Below are positions 25,878 to 33,569 of a stretch of 50,550 nt of DNA, piece after piece (within the stretch, counting starts at the first letter, position 1; the number at the start of each line of letters is the position of its first letter). Source of the stretch: Amycolatopsis palatopharyngis (lineage in GTDB: Bacteria; Actinomycetota; Actinomycetes; Mycobacteriales; Pseudonocardiaceae); contig NZ_PQHZ01000046.1 of the NCBI RefSeq assembly GCF_003385185.1, positions 1 to 50,550 of the forward strand, read 5' to 3'. The translations under genes were made by a program, and so were the position numbers. The notes below the pieces were generated by a model that was not told the origin of the DNA, searched no databases, and saw nothing but the letters and a program-made list of their open reading frames with translations.

Positions 25878-26726
25878 TCAGCCGGAGGCGCCGGTTCGTT
25901 CCTCGTCCTCGGTGATCCCGGCGAGCTCTGTGCTGTCGGTGTTCTCCAGATCGCTCACGTCGACGACCACGAGTTCGCCTACCCGTTCCCGCAGGGCCGC
26001 TTGGCTCTCGGCCGCGAGGGCGCTGTCGGTGAACAGAATGTCGGCGGTGTCCAGGCTGGCGATGGTGCTGATGCCGAGCACGCCGAACTTGGTGTGATCG
26101 GCGAGGACGACGAACCGGCGGGAAGCCTCGACGAACGCGCGATCGGTCTCGGCCTCCACCAGGTTGGGTGTGGTGAAACCGTTGCGCACGTCCATTCCGT
26201 GCACACCCATGAACATGATGTCGAGGTTCACCGAGCGAATCGCCGCCACGGCGAACGGCCCGACCAGCGCCTCCGACGGCGTGCGGATTCCGCCGGTCAG
26301 TACGACGGTCTGGTCCGGGCGGGGTTGGTGCGAGAACAGGTCGGCCACCTGGACCGAGTTCGTCACCACGGTGATGCCGGGGACTTCCCGAAGGCGCCGG
26401 GCGAAGGTCCACGTGGTGGTGCCACCGGAAAGGCCGATGGCCATACCGGGCTCGACCAGCTTCGCCGCCGCCGCGGCAATGGCCCGCTTCTCCGTGTTCT
26501 GCCTGCCGGATTTAGCGGCGAATCCGGGCTCCTCGGCGCTACGCCCGCCCGGTAGGAGCGCGCCGCCGTGCACCTTAACGACGAGACCTTCCTGGGCGAG
26601 CAGTTCCAGGTCGCGCCGGACGGTCATGTCCGAAACGCCGAGGCTTTCCACGAGGGAGCTGACGCGGACCGCACCGGTCCGACGGATTTCCTCGAGGATC
26701 TGCGATCGCCGCTGGTTGGCCAGCAT
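25878..26726 (-). CDS. DeoR-family transcriptional regulator
   Basis: A 282-residue protein: N-terminal DeoR helix-turn-helix (about 1-57: QRRSQILEEIRRTGAVRVSSL then VSDMTVRRDLELL and VHGGALL) and a DeoRC sugar-phosphate sensor domain with GLSGGTTTWTFA and later VLADHTKFG. It converges on the importer operon and is the best candidate to control the glycosidase and importer genes through a sugar phosphate. Confidence 0.93.
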   Translation of the reverse strand: MLANQRRSQILEEIRRTGAVRVSSLVESLGVSDMTVRRDLELLAQEGLVVKVHGGALLPGGRSAEEPGFAAKSGRQNTEKRAIAAAAAKLVEPGMAIGLSGGTTTWTFARRLREVPGITVVTNSVQVADLFSHQPRPDQTVVLTGGIRTPSEALVGPFAVAAIRSVNLDIMFMGVHGMDVRNGFTTPNLVEAETDRAFVEASRRFVVLADHTKFGVLGISTIASLDTADILFTDSALAAESQAALRERVGELVVVDVSDLENTDSTELAGITEDEERTGASG

Positions 26727-27235
26727 TCACCCAACATATCAGCCCGGTGCCGTTCGCCCTGGTGTACTCGGCAGCGTGCCCTCCAGCGGATCCCCAGCGG
26801 GGCACTGGGGCCCTGGGGCCCAAGGGGGGGTCCTGGGGTCCAGATCTCACTCGCACTTTCCCGGGAAAGTGCGCTCAGCTACCGCACTTTCCCGGGAAAG
26901 TGTGTGACCTGTGCGGCATCCCCGGCGTGTCGCCCCCGCCACGCCGGGACCAGGCAAAACTGGTGACTTCGCCCCCTGGTCAGCGGCGTTCGCCGAAGTC
27001 AAAATCGGCCACATGTGGAGTGCACGACAGGGACGGGCGGGAGCAGCTCGTTCCATCCGCCGGTTTCTCGGCGAGATGGCGTATGGCATCGACGCGGCCC
27101 ATGCGGTTCGGCACGGCGTGCGCCCGGCGCCCGTGGCGCGGTGCGAACGGCCGAGCAGTGTTCAGCTGCCCGCTGGGGCGGAAACCGTGAGCCTCACCGA
27201 ATGGCCCGCGAAACCGCCCGTGCTGAACCGCTCCG
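26727..27235. other. Non-coding region with G-rich repeats
   Basis: About 500 bp. It holds a run of G/C blocks (26795-26840), the two palindromes described separately, and open frames that only exist because of those palindromes. I see no supported gene. It should include the DeoR promoter. Confidence 0.6.
26852..26904. repeat. Pair of TTTCCCGGGAAA palindromes (copies C and D)
   Basis: Copy C (26852-26873) is a perfect 22-bp palindrome built on GCACTTTCCCGGGAAAGTGC; copy D (26883-26904) shares it except for one outer base. They are only nine bases apart. Same family as copies A and B near 16.9 kb. Confidence 0.88.
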
Positions 27236-27601
27236 CTACGCGTGGGCGAGTACCGCCTCGGCTGCCCTGACGTACTGCGTGGCGCACGGCTCGCCGGAGT
27301 CGAGCAGTGCGCCGAAATCGACCGCGAACACGGTGGCGAGCTTGGCGAGCAGGTCGTCGCCCGAAGGCGCTTTCCGGCCGTAGAGCCAGCGCTGTACGGA
27401 TGAGGCTTTGAGGCCGGTCGCGGCCGCCACGTCCGTGGCTGTCAGACCTCTGGCCGCCATCAACGCTCGGATGCGGCACGACGCGGCATGGCGCGTGCCG
27501 TCAGCGATGCCGTCATGGCCCTGTCTGCACTGTGCTGCATGAGCACGTCGCAGCACCGCGGCCCTGCGGGGCGATGTCATGGACAAGTTGGTTGCTGACA
27601 T
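27236..27601 (-). CDS. Small XRE-type helix-turn-helix protein
   Basis: About 121 residues from the ATG at 27601 (shorter starts are possible). The last 75 form an XRE domain: IRALMAARGLTATDVAAATG, then SSVQRWLYGRKAPS, LLAKLATVFAVDFGALL, a typical Cro/C1 layout with the post-domain helix. The 40 or so residues before it are His/Arg/Cys-rich and may not all be translated; no ribosome site fixes the start. A clear dyad lies upstream at 27706-27723. Likely a DNA-binding regulator of itself or a neighbour. Confidence 0.7.
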   Translation of the reverse strand: MSATNLSMTSPRRAAVLRRAHAAQCRQGHDGIADGTRHAASCRIRALMAARGLTATDVAAATGLKASSVQRWLYGRKAPSGDDLLAKLATVFAVDFGALLDSGEPCATQYVRAAEAVLAHA

Positions 27602-27638
27602 GGCGTCAGATTGGCCAGGGGGAACTTCGGACAAACCT

Positions 27639-27723
27639 CCCGATGTGCTCGTAGCACCCGATGTGAGTACATACTGGCCGATAAAGTCGACAATTGCGGG
27701 CAAATCTACACCCACGGGTGTAG
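27639..27723 (-). promoter_or_regulatory. Candidate operator region of the small XRE gene
   Basis: Contains the dyad CTACACCC-AC-GGGTGTAG (27706-27723), two direct copies of CCCGATGTG (27639-27647 and 27657-27665) and the small dyad GTGCT-CGT-AGCAC (27645-27657). The 8-bp symmetrical arms fit a dimeric XRE binding site. Confidence 0.5.
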
Positions 27724-27940
27724 AACATCTGCTGCCGGCAATCTATTTCATCTTGGCACTGTCAGCGGTTCCGGCCGTCTGACGTGGGCTGCTAGACAGG
27801 AATCGAACCAGGACACCTCGCCCTCAGCACCCACAGAGTGACATCCGACCGACACCTGGCTGCCTGCTTCGCGTTACGCGCGGGGCACCGAAGATCGTCA
27901 GCGTGAGAGCCGCTGTCCCCCATCGGAAAGAGGTCCCCCA
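27724..27940. other. Intergenic region before the phosphodiesterase genes
   Basis: About 215 bp. On the reverse strand near 27790-27812 a T-loop-like GGTTCGATTCC occurs but no tRNA can be folded. The forward promoter of the next operon must lie here; no consensus is clear. Confidence 0.4.
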
Positions 27941-28804
27941 ATGCGCCTGACCCTGTCTAGGGCGTTCGCGGCCGTGAGCCTGTCGATGCTGGCCGTACTG
28001 GCCGGCATGACACCGGTTCAGGCCGCGTCCCCAGCGGTTGTCGACATCGCCCACCGCGGATCGTCCGGCTCCGCTCCGGAGAACACGGTTGCCGCGGTCG
28101 AGGTCGCACTGCGGCAGCAAGCCAGCGTCGTCGAGGTCGACGTTCAGCGCTCCGCCGATGGCGAGCTGGTCGTGATTCACGACGTCACCCTGGATCGCAC
28201 GACCGATGCCGAGGAGGTGTTCCCCGACCGCGCCCCGTGGCGAGTCAGTGACTTCACCCTGGCGGAGATGCGCAGTCTGGACGCCGGCTCCTGGTTCGCC
28301 GAGAAGTTCGCGGGGGAGCCGATTCCCACCCTGCGTGAGGTCGTCGACGCCCTGGGCCGGCGAGCGGGTCTGCTGCTCGAGGTGAAAAGCCCTGCCCTGT
28401 ACCCGGGCATCGAGGCCGATATCCATCGGGAGCTCTCCGCCATTCCGGGTTACCTGCCTTCGGCCCTCGCCGGGGGAAAGCTCGTCCTGCAGTCCTTCGA
28501 CCATGCCTCGATGCTGAACTATCACCAGATCGCTCCCGAGGTGCCGATCGGCCTGCTCTACGGAACCCGTCCCACCGAGGCCGAACTGGTGGCCGCGAGC
28601 AAGTGGGCGGACCAGATCAACCCCAGCTACCGGGTCACCGACCAGGCGCTGGTGGACCGAGTGCAGCAGCTCGGGATGACCATCAGCGTCTACACCCTCA
28701 ACACCGGTCGCCTCATGCGGCAGTACATCGATCTCGGGGTGGACGGCATCATCACCGACTACCCGGCGGTACTCAGGCAGATCCTGCGTGAGCGGAGCTC
28801 CTGA
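27941..28804 (+). CDS. Secreted glycerophosphodiester phosphodiesterase
   Basis: Exported GDPD-family enzyme hydrolysing glycerophosphodiesters (from lipids or teichoic acids) to glycerol-3-phosphate and an alcohol. Signal peptide about 1-28 (PVQAA). The TIM-barrel active site is complete: AHRG at 37-40, PENT at 46-49, EVDV at 65-68, His at 80 (VVIHD), and LLEVKSP later; the end carries YTLNTGRLMRQYIDLGVDGIITDYP. The next gene begins one base after the stop, forming an operon of two related enzymes. Confidence 0.92.
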   Translation: MRLTLSRAFAAVSLSMLAVLAGMTPVQAASPAVVDIAHRGSSGSAPENTVAAVEVALRQQASVVEVDVQRSADGELVVIHDVTLDRTTDAEEVFPDRAPWRVSDFTLAEMRSLDAGSWFAEKFAGEPIPTLREVVDALGRRAGLLLEVKSPALYPGIEADIHRELSAIPGYLPSALAGGKLVLQSFDHASMLNYHQIAPEVPIGLLYGTRPTEAELVAASKWADQINPSYRVTDQALVDRVQQLGMTISVYTLNTGRLMRQYIDLGVDGIITDYPAVLRQILRERSS

Positions 28805-28805
28805 C

Positions 28806-29657
28806 ATGCGGCGCATGAACGTCCTTGTGCTGTCACTGGTGGCCTGCCTCGGTCTCGCGGCTCCGGCCAACGCCGCGACGGCGTCCTGGCAGGGACCGCA
28901 ACCACTGGAGCGGGCACACGCACACAACGACTACGAACACGATCGGCCCCTGTTCGACGCCGTCGAGCACGGATTCACGTCGGTGGAAGCGGATGTGTGG
29001 CTGGTAGACGGCGAACTCCGGGTCGCACACGACCTCGTCGAAACCCGCGAGGGGCGAACGCTGGAAAGCCTCTACCTCGATCCGCTGAACTCCTTGGTCC
29101 GCGCCAACAAGGGCAGCGTTCACCCTGGCTGGCGAGGCCAGTTCCAGCTGCTGATCGACATCAAGAGCGACGGTTCCACCACGTACGCAGCGATCGACGA
29201 AGCGCTGCGCGACTATCGGTCGATGCTGACCCAGTGGGCGAACGGGCACGAACGTCCCGGGGCCGTCGAGGTCGTCATCAGCGGTAACCGGCCGCGGGCG
29301 GACATGCTCGGCCAGCGGGTGCGCCTGGCCGGGTACGACGGCAGGTTGAGCGATCTCGGCACCGGCGTTCCGGCCGGGTTCATGCCGCTGGTCAGCGACA
29401 ACTGGACCCGCCACTTCACCTGGCACGGCATCGGCCCGATGCCGCAGAGCCAGCGGGAGAAGCTCCACCGGATCGTCGCAGAGGCCCATACCGCAGGATA
29501 CCGGGTGCGCTTCTGGGCCACACCGGACATCGACGGTGCAGGGCGGCAGGCGGTATGGCGCGAGCTGGTGGCGGCGGATGTCGACCACCTCAACACCGAC
29601 GACCTGCCCGGGCTTCGGGACTTCCTGCTGGAGAACGACCCTGAGGAATCGAGCTGA
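28806..29657 (+). CDS. Secreted PI-PLC/GDPD-superfamily phosphodiesterase (AIM6-like)
   Basis: A 283-residue exported protein: signal peptide about 1-23 (ANAAT), then RAHAHNDYEHDRPLFDAV, the hallmark of the AIM6-type branch of the PI-PLC/GDPD superfamily, with SVEADVWLVDGELRVAHD supplying metal and catalytic residues, IDIKSDG, and a closing VDHLNTDDLPGL. It acts outside the membrane, probably on a phosphodiester; substrate unknown. Coupled to the GDPD gene upstream. The ATG at 28806 is used; ATG at 28815 is an alternative. Confidence 0.87.
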   Translation: MRRMNVLVLSLVACLGLAAPANAATASWQGPQPLERAHAHNDYEHDRPLFDAVEHGFTSVEADVWLVDGELRVAHDLVETREGRTLESLYLDPLNSLVRANKGSVHPGWRGQFQLLIDIKSDGSTTYAAIDEALRDYRSMLTQWANGHERPGAVEVVISGNRPRADMLGQRVRLAGYDGRLSDLGTGVPAGFMPLVSDNWTRHFTWHGIGPMPQSQREKLHRIVAEAHTAGYRVRFWATPDIDGAGRQAVWRELVAADVDHLNTDDLPGLRDFLLENDPEESS

Positions 29658-29670
29658 GGCTCGTTGACTG

Positions 29671-29713
29671 AATCGGGGCCCTGCGGCGACAACATCGCCG
29701 CAGGGCCCCGATT
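29671..29713. terminator. Strong bidirectional terminator
   Basis: A 19-bp perfect stem (29671-29689 with 29695-29713) and a 5-base loop CAACA between the converging phosphodiesterase and sortase genes. A at one foot and T at the other support use from both sides. Confidence 0.92.
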
Positions 29714-29740
29714 CGGCCGGTCGGTTCAGTCAGCCGTTGA

Positions 29741-30334
29741 TCAGGCCAGGTTGGCGTAGACGACGACGTTGTCCTCATAGCTGTGCTCGGCCCTGTCGAA
29801 CACGCCGCCGCAGGTGATCAGCCGCAGCTGCGGCTTGTCCGTGTTGCCGTACACGGCCTCGGTCGGGAACTCGTCCTTGGGCACCTGCTCCGAACGTTCG
29901 ACCACGAACCGCAGTTCCTTGTCGTCGCTGCGATTGACGATGATCTCGTCGCCGGGCGCGAGCTCGTGCAGCTTGTGGAAGATTCCCGGCTTGCCACCGC
30001 CGTCCACGTGACCGAGCAGGATCGCCGGGCCGACCTCACCCGGCACCGGGGAGAGCCGGTACCACGCGGCCTGCATGGGGTTGTCGGCCGACGGAACCGA
30101 GATCGCGCCTTCCTTGTTCACCGCCACGGTGATCAACGAGGAGTCTGCGGAGATCTTGGGAATGCTCACCTGTGTCGGCCGCAGCTTGTCGTAGGGCTTC
30201 GTGACCGGGACCGAGGTCTCGGTCGCCGGTGCCGGGGCGGACGTTTCCGGCGGCGAACCGCAGCTCACGACGGCGAGGCAGAGAAGCAGGGTGGCCGCGA
30301 GCGCGCGACCACCCCGCCGTGTTGTGTTGCGCAT
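29741..30334 (-). CDS. Class F sortase
   Basis: Cys transpeptidase acting at the outer face of the membrane. The 197-residue protein begins with a hydrophobic export segment that ends in a lipobox-like VVSC (Cys 25), then a Ser/Pro/Thr linker and the sortase barrel. The catalytic triad is visible: His 109 (LLGHVDG), Cys 175 (LITCGG) and Arg 181 (FDRAEHS). The ATG at 30334 follows GAGG; a longer frame overlaps the upstream gene. It starts four bases after the stop of the secreted Ser/Thr-rich protein, its probable partner. Confidence 0.9.
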   Translation of the reverse strand: MRNTTRRGGRALAATLLLCLAVVSCGSPPETSAPAPATETSVPVTKPYDKLRPTQVSIPKISADSSLITVAVNKEGAISVPSADNPMQAAWYRLSPVPGEVGPAILLGHVDGGGKPGIFHKLHELAPGDEIIVNRSDDKELRFVVERSEQVPKDEFPTEAVYGNTDKPQLRLITCGGVFDRAEHSYEDNVVVYANLA

Positions 30335-30338
30335 CAGG

Positions 30339-31076
30339 TCAGCCTCGCGCGATGCCGCCGAAGCCGGTCTCGACGCCACCCTTCGGCGCGAACTTCACCT
30401 GGGCCTCACCGTCGTTGTCGTCCTGCCAGTCGTCGGCGTCTCCGGAGCCAGGAACCGGCGCGACCGGGGCAGCGCCGCCACCGGGCTGCTCGCCGCCGCA
30501 CTCCCAGTACCCCTCGACCTCGTTCGATGCGAACGTCACGCCGGGACGCAGCTGCACGAAGTAGTACCAGTAGCGGCCGTCGACCTCGTCCTGGTGCGGC
30601 CCCTCGAGGATCTCGAAGTCCGGCGAGTGGGTGTTGGTCGGCTCACCGGCGGCGCACGCGATGAGCAGCATGCCGAGACCCGCCTCCGAGTCGATGTCGA
30701 TTCCCCACGCCGTGTCGTCCACGTACGGGGGCTCCTCGTCCACCGGCGGCTCGCTCGAGGTCGGCTGAACGCTGGAGCTCGGCTGGGACGACTGCGAGGT
30801 CTGCGGCGGGGGCGTGGTGGTGGCCGAACTGGTCTCCGGCTCGGACGGCGTGGTCGTGCTGGGCTGCGACGATTCGCTGCTCGTCGAACTCGGCGCGGAC
30901 GTCGTGGTCGACGGCGGAGCCGAGGGCTCTGACGACTCCGACGACTCCACTGTGCTCGTGACCGTCGTTTCCGGCGACGTCTCGACATCCTGCGCCATAG
31001 CCGGTGCGGCGACGACGGTGAGGATCAGGGCGTTGGCAAGCACAGCACCGGCAAGGCAGCGCAACGGCTTCCTCAA
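30339..31076 (-). CDS. Secreted Ser/Thr-rich protein, sortase partner
   Basis: About 245 residues. The start is a TTG at 31076: no ATG/GTG lies near the signal peptide, and GGGAG sits six bases before the TTG. Signal peptide about 1-29 (PAMAQ); a low-complexity Ser/Thr/Pro/Glu region about 30-115, a likely wall-spanning stalk; then a compact domain with RYWYYFVQLRPGVTF and VEGYWECGG and three Cys. The C-terminus ends in PKGGVETG-FGG, resembling a sorting-like tail but without a membrane helix. Operon partner of the class F sortase; cell-surface display is inferred. Confidence 0.75.
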   Translation of the reverse strand: MRKPLRCLAGAVLANALILTVVAAPAMAQDVETSPETTVTSTVESSESSEPSAPPSTTTSAPSSTSSESSQPSTTTPSEPETSSATTTPPPQTSQSSQPSSSVQPTSSEPPVDEEPPYVDDTAWGIDIDSEAGLGMLLIACAAGEPTNTHSPDFEILEGPHQDEVDGRYWYYFVQLRPGVTFASNEVEGYWECGGEQPGGGAAPVAPVPGSGDADDWQDDNDGEAQVKFAPKGGVETGFGGIARG

Positions 31077-31433
31077 GATCAGCTCCCAGTGAGAATTCGG
31101 CGTACCCGATGCGCCGGATACGAAGTAGTCATCACCACTTTCGGGTGACGCCTTCGGGATGCTTCCGCATGAATCGCCCAAAAAGAAACCGAATTCCTAT
31201 GAGAAAACTCATGGAAATTTCGGTAACAAAAACCGTGGGTCGAACGATGGGACTGCGCGATCGTCGCGCTGATAAAAGAACCGTAACAAAGGCGAGTCGA
31301 AAGCGGAATTCTGGTAACCCCAGCGGTCGTACGCTGCACGGGACCGGAGGTTGGCACACACTGGGCACTCATGATGTGCACACCAGATCGCGGCGATCAT
31401 CGTGTCGATCGCGATTGGCCGTGGGTGAGCTGA
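31077..31433. other. AT-richer divergent intergenic region
   Basis: About 355 bp with noticeably lower GC (31130-31300). It contains the small dyad ATGAG-AAAA-CTCAT (31199-31212) and should hold promoters for the sortase operon and the CaCA exchanger. No gene is supported. Confidence 0.5.
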
Positions 31434-32471
31434 ATGCCGGATTTCGTGACGGCGCCATGGCCAGTGGGCTGGGCCATGGCCGCATTCGGCCTGGCAGGCG
31501 CCCTGACCGTCATCCTGAGTGTCCGGCTCGTGGCGATCGGGGACACGCTTGCCGATCGGACCGGCTGGGGCGAGGCCTTCTTCGGTGCGGTGTTCTTCGG
31601 GCTGGTCACCTCGCTGTCCGGCATCGTGATGACCGGAGTCAGCGCGGCCGGCGGCCAGCCGGAGCTGGCCTACAGCAACGCCGTCGGCGGGATCGCCGTG
31701 CAGACACTGGCGATCGTCGCCGCCGATCTCGTCTACCGCAGGGTCAATCTGGAACATGCGGCGGCCTCGGGGCAGAACCTGTTGTTCGGGACGTTGCTGA
31801 TCGTGTTGCTGGCCGCCGCGTTGCTGGGTTCCTTCAGTCCGGAGGTCACGGTGCTGGGGATACACCCGGTGTCCCCGATCATGGTCGCGCTGTACCTGGG
31901 CGGCCTCCGGCTGATCCAGGTACAGCGTGAGCCGATGTGGCGTGCGGTCGCGACGAGGGAGACACGGTCGGACCAGCCCGAAGAACAGGATGCCTTCGAG
32001 AACCGCTCCGGCCGCGCCCTGTGGCTGGAGTTCGCGGGGATCGCCGGGCTGGTCATGGTGGGTGGCTGGGCGGTCGCGCGGGCGGCGGAGAGCCTGGTCG
32101 TCGCGACGGGACTGAACGCCGGTTTCGTCGGCGGTGTTTTCATGGGGATCGTCAATGCTCTGCCGGAGATCGTCGCCGCGATCGCCGCGGTACGCAGGGG
32201 CGCCCTCACCCTCGCGGTTGCCGCCGTCATCGGTGGTAACTGCCTCGACGCGCTCAACCTCGTGGTCGGCGACATCGCGTTCCGGGGCGGAAGCCTGTTC
32301 CATGCCGCGGGCAACGACCAGGTGTTCCTCACCACCGCCGCGCTGTTGATGACCGCCGTGTTACTCGGCGGGCTGCTCATTCGGCAACGAAGGGGCTGGT
32401 GGCGCCTCGGCTTCGACGGCGTCCTGCTCGCCTCCATCTACGCCAGCGCCGTGCTCGCCCTCGCGTTCTGA
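31434..32471 (+). CDS. CaCA-type cation/H+ or Na+/Ca2+ exchanger
   Basis: A 345-residue membrane protein with about ten helices and two inverted exchanger repeats. Repeat 1 has SLSGIVMTGVSAAGGQPELA, and repeat 2 has GIVNALPEIVAAIAAVRRG with VIGGNCLDALNL; these acidic/Ser/Asn helices are the alpha-repeats that bind cations. An acidic cytoplasmic loop near 175-190 separates the halves. Which cation is carried is unknown. Single gene; the ATG lies in GCTGAATGCCG without a strong ribosome site. Confidence 0.85.
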   Translation: MPDFVTAPWPVGWAMAAFGLAGALTVILSVRLVAIGDTLADRTGWGEAFFGAVFFGLVTSLSGIVMTGVSAAGGQPELAYSNAVGGIAVQTLAIVAADLVYRRVNLEHAAASGQNLLFGTLLIVLLAAALLGSFSPEVTVLGIHPVSPIMVALYLGGLRLIQVQREPMWRAVATRETRSDQPEEQDAFENRSGRALWLEFAGIAGLVMVGGWAVARAAESLVVATGLNAGFVGGVFMGIVNALPEIVAAIAAVRRGALTLAVAAVIGGNCLDALNLVVGDIAFRGGSLFHAAGNDQVFLTTAALLMTAVLLGGLLIRQRRGWWRLGFDGVLLASIYASAVLALAF

Positions 32472-32574
32472 GCCCACGGTGGTCGTCGCGGCCCGAAACG
32501 CGGTGAGTACGGGAACGGCGAGTATCCCGCCGAATGATCCCCGCCTGGTCGACACCGTGGCGATGGCGCCATGG

Positions 32575-32838
32575 CTACCGGACGCTCTTGTGCCGTTTCT
32601 GGGCGATACCTTCGGCGACGCCGATGAGCAGCAGGGCGGCGATGACCGCGAAGATGAAGCCGAGGACGTTGAGCTCGAAAATGTCCCCGGTACCCAACAG
32701 GTTCGCGATCGTGCCGCCGATAACGGAGCCGACCAGGCTGAGGAGCAGTGTGGCGAGAATGCCCAGCTGTTGTTTCCCGGGTTTGATCAGTCGAGCGAGT
32801 GCTCCGATGATCAACCCTGCGACGATGAACCCGATCAT
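32575..32838 (-). CDS. GlsB/YeaQ/YmgE-family stress membrane protein
   Basis: An 87-residue protein with three hydrophobic segments and the family pattern GFIVAGLIIGALARLIKPG, LLSLVGSVIGG and NVLGFIFAVIAALLLI. The ATG at 32838 follows AGGAGGCTGAG. This family (transglycosylase-associated protein) is linked to general and alkaline stress; its exact role is unknown. It lies alone between the exchanger and the two-component system. Confidence 0.9.
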   Translation of the reverse strand: MIGFIVAGLIIGALARLIKPGKQQLGILATLLLSLVGSVIGGTIANLLGTGDIFELNVLGFIFAVIAALLLIGVAEGIAQKRHKSVR

Positions 32839-32927
32839 CTCAGCCTCCTGAACGCTGCTCGCTTGCGATACCAACGTAGCCCTGTCGCGGTGGTCCCGCC
32901 GATTGGTGGCGGAGATCGCGGTCGCGG

Positions 32928-33569
32928 TCAGCGGCGGATGAAGCCTTTGGCGGTGGCGGCGGCGACCGCCGAGGTTCGGGAGTCGACGTCGAGTTTGGTG
33001 TAGATATGGGCCAGATGGGATTTGACCGTCGCCTGGCTCAGGAAGAGCCGCCTGCTGATCGCGGCATTGGACAGCCCGTCGGCGACCAGTTGCAGGATCT
33101 CGGTTTCCCGAGTGGTCAGGGCGGTGGCGGGGTCGCGCATTCGGTCCATCAGGCGCAGCGCGACGGCCGGTGCGAGCGCGGACTTACCGGCCGCGGCGGT
33201 GCGTACGGCATTGGCGAGCTCATCCGGTGGGGCGTCTTTGAGCAGGTAGCCGGTGGCGCCGGCCTCGATGGCGGCGAGAATGTCCGCGTCGGTGTCGTAG
33301 GTGGTCAGGATCAGCACGGCGGGTGCGCCCTGGACGGCGGTGATGGTGGCTGTGGCTTGGGACCCGAGCATTTTCCCGCCGAACTGAAGGTCCATTAGCA
33401 CCACGTCGACGCCGAGTTCCGGATCGGCGGCCAGTTCTACGGCCGCTTCGGCGGTCGCGACGTCGGCGACGACGACGAAACCGGGTTCGGTTTCCAGCAC
33501 CGCGCGCAGTCCCGCACGGACCACGGGATGGTCGTCGGCGAGCAGCAACCGGATTGGGGAAGCCGTCAT
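32928..33569 (-). CDS. NarL/LuxR-type response regulator
   Basis: A 213-residue regulator: acidic pair at 12-13 (ADDHPVVR), phosphoacceptor Asp at 60 (VVLMDLQFGG), Lys near 111 (LLKDAPPDE), and the LuxR helix-turn-helix LTTRETEILQLVADGLSN with SQATVKSHLAHIYTKLDV. The ATG overlaps the kinase stop. It forms a pair with the kinase and probably controls the divergent ABC permease/ATPase genes. Confidence 0.94.
   Translation of the reverse strand: MTASPIRLLLADDHPVVRAGLRAVLETEPGFVVVADVATAEAAVELAADPELGVDVVLMDLQFGGKMLGSQATATITAVQGAPAVLILTTYDTDADILAAIEAGATGYLLKDAPPDELANAVRTAAAGKSALAPAVALRLMDRMRDPATALTTRETEILQLVADGLSNAAISRRLFLSQATVKSHLAHIYTKLDVDSRTSAVAAATAKGFIRR

Noticed and set aside
26847..27089. 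Small reverse-strand frame reading through the palindromes
   Set aside because: Its C-terminal part (TLSRESA, FPGK) is only the translation of the TTTCCCGGGAAA repeat; no ribosome site or family pattern.
27787..27815. tRNA-like T-loop GGTTCGATTCC on the reverse strand
   Set aside because: The T-stem does not pair over five bases, and no anticodon or D-arm can be found upstream. Too little for a tRNA or an attachment fragment.
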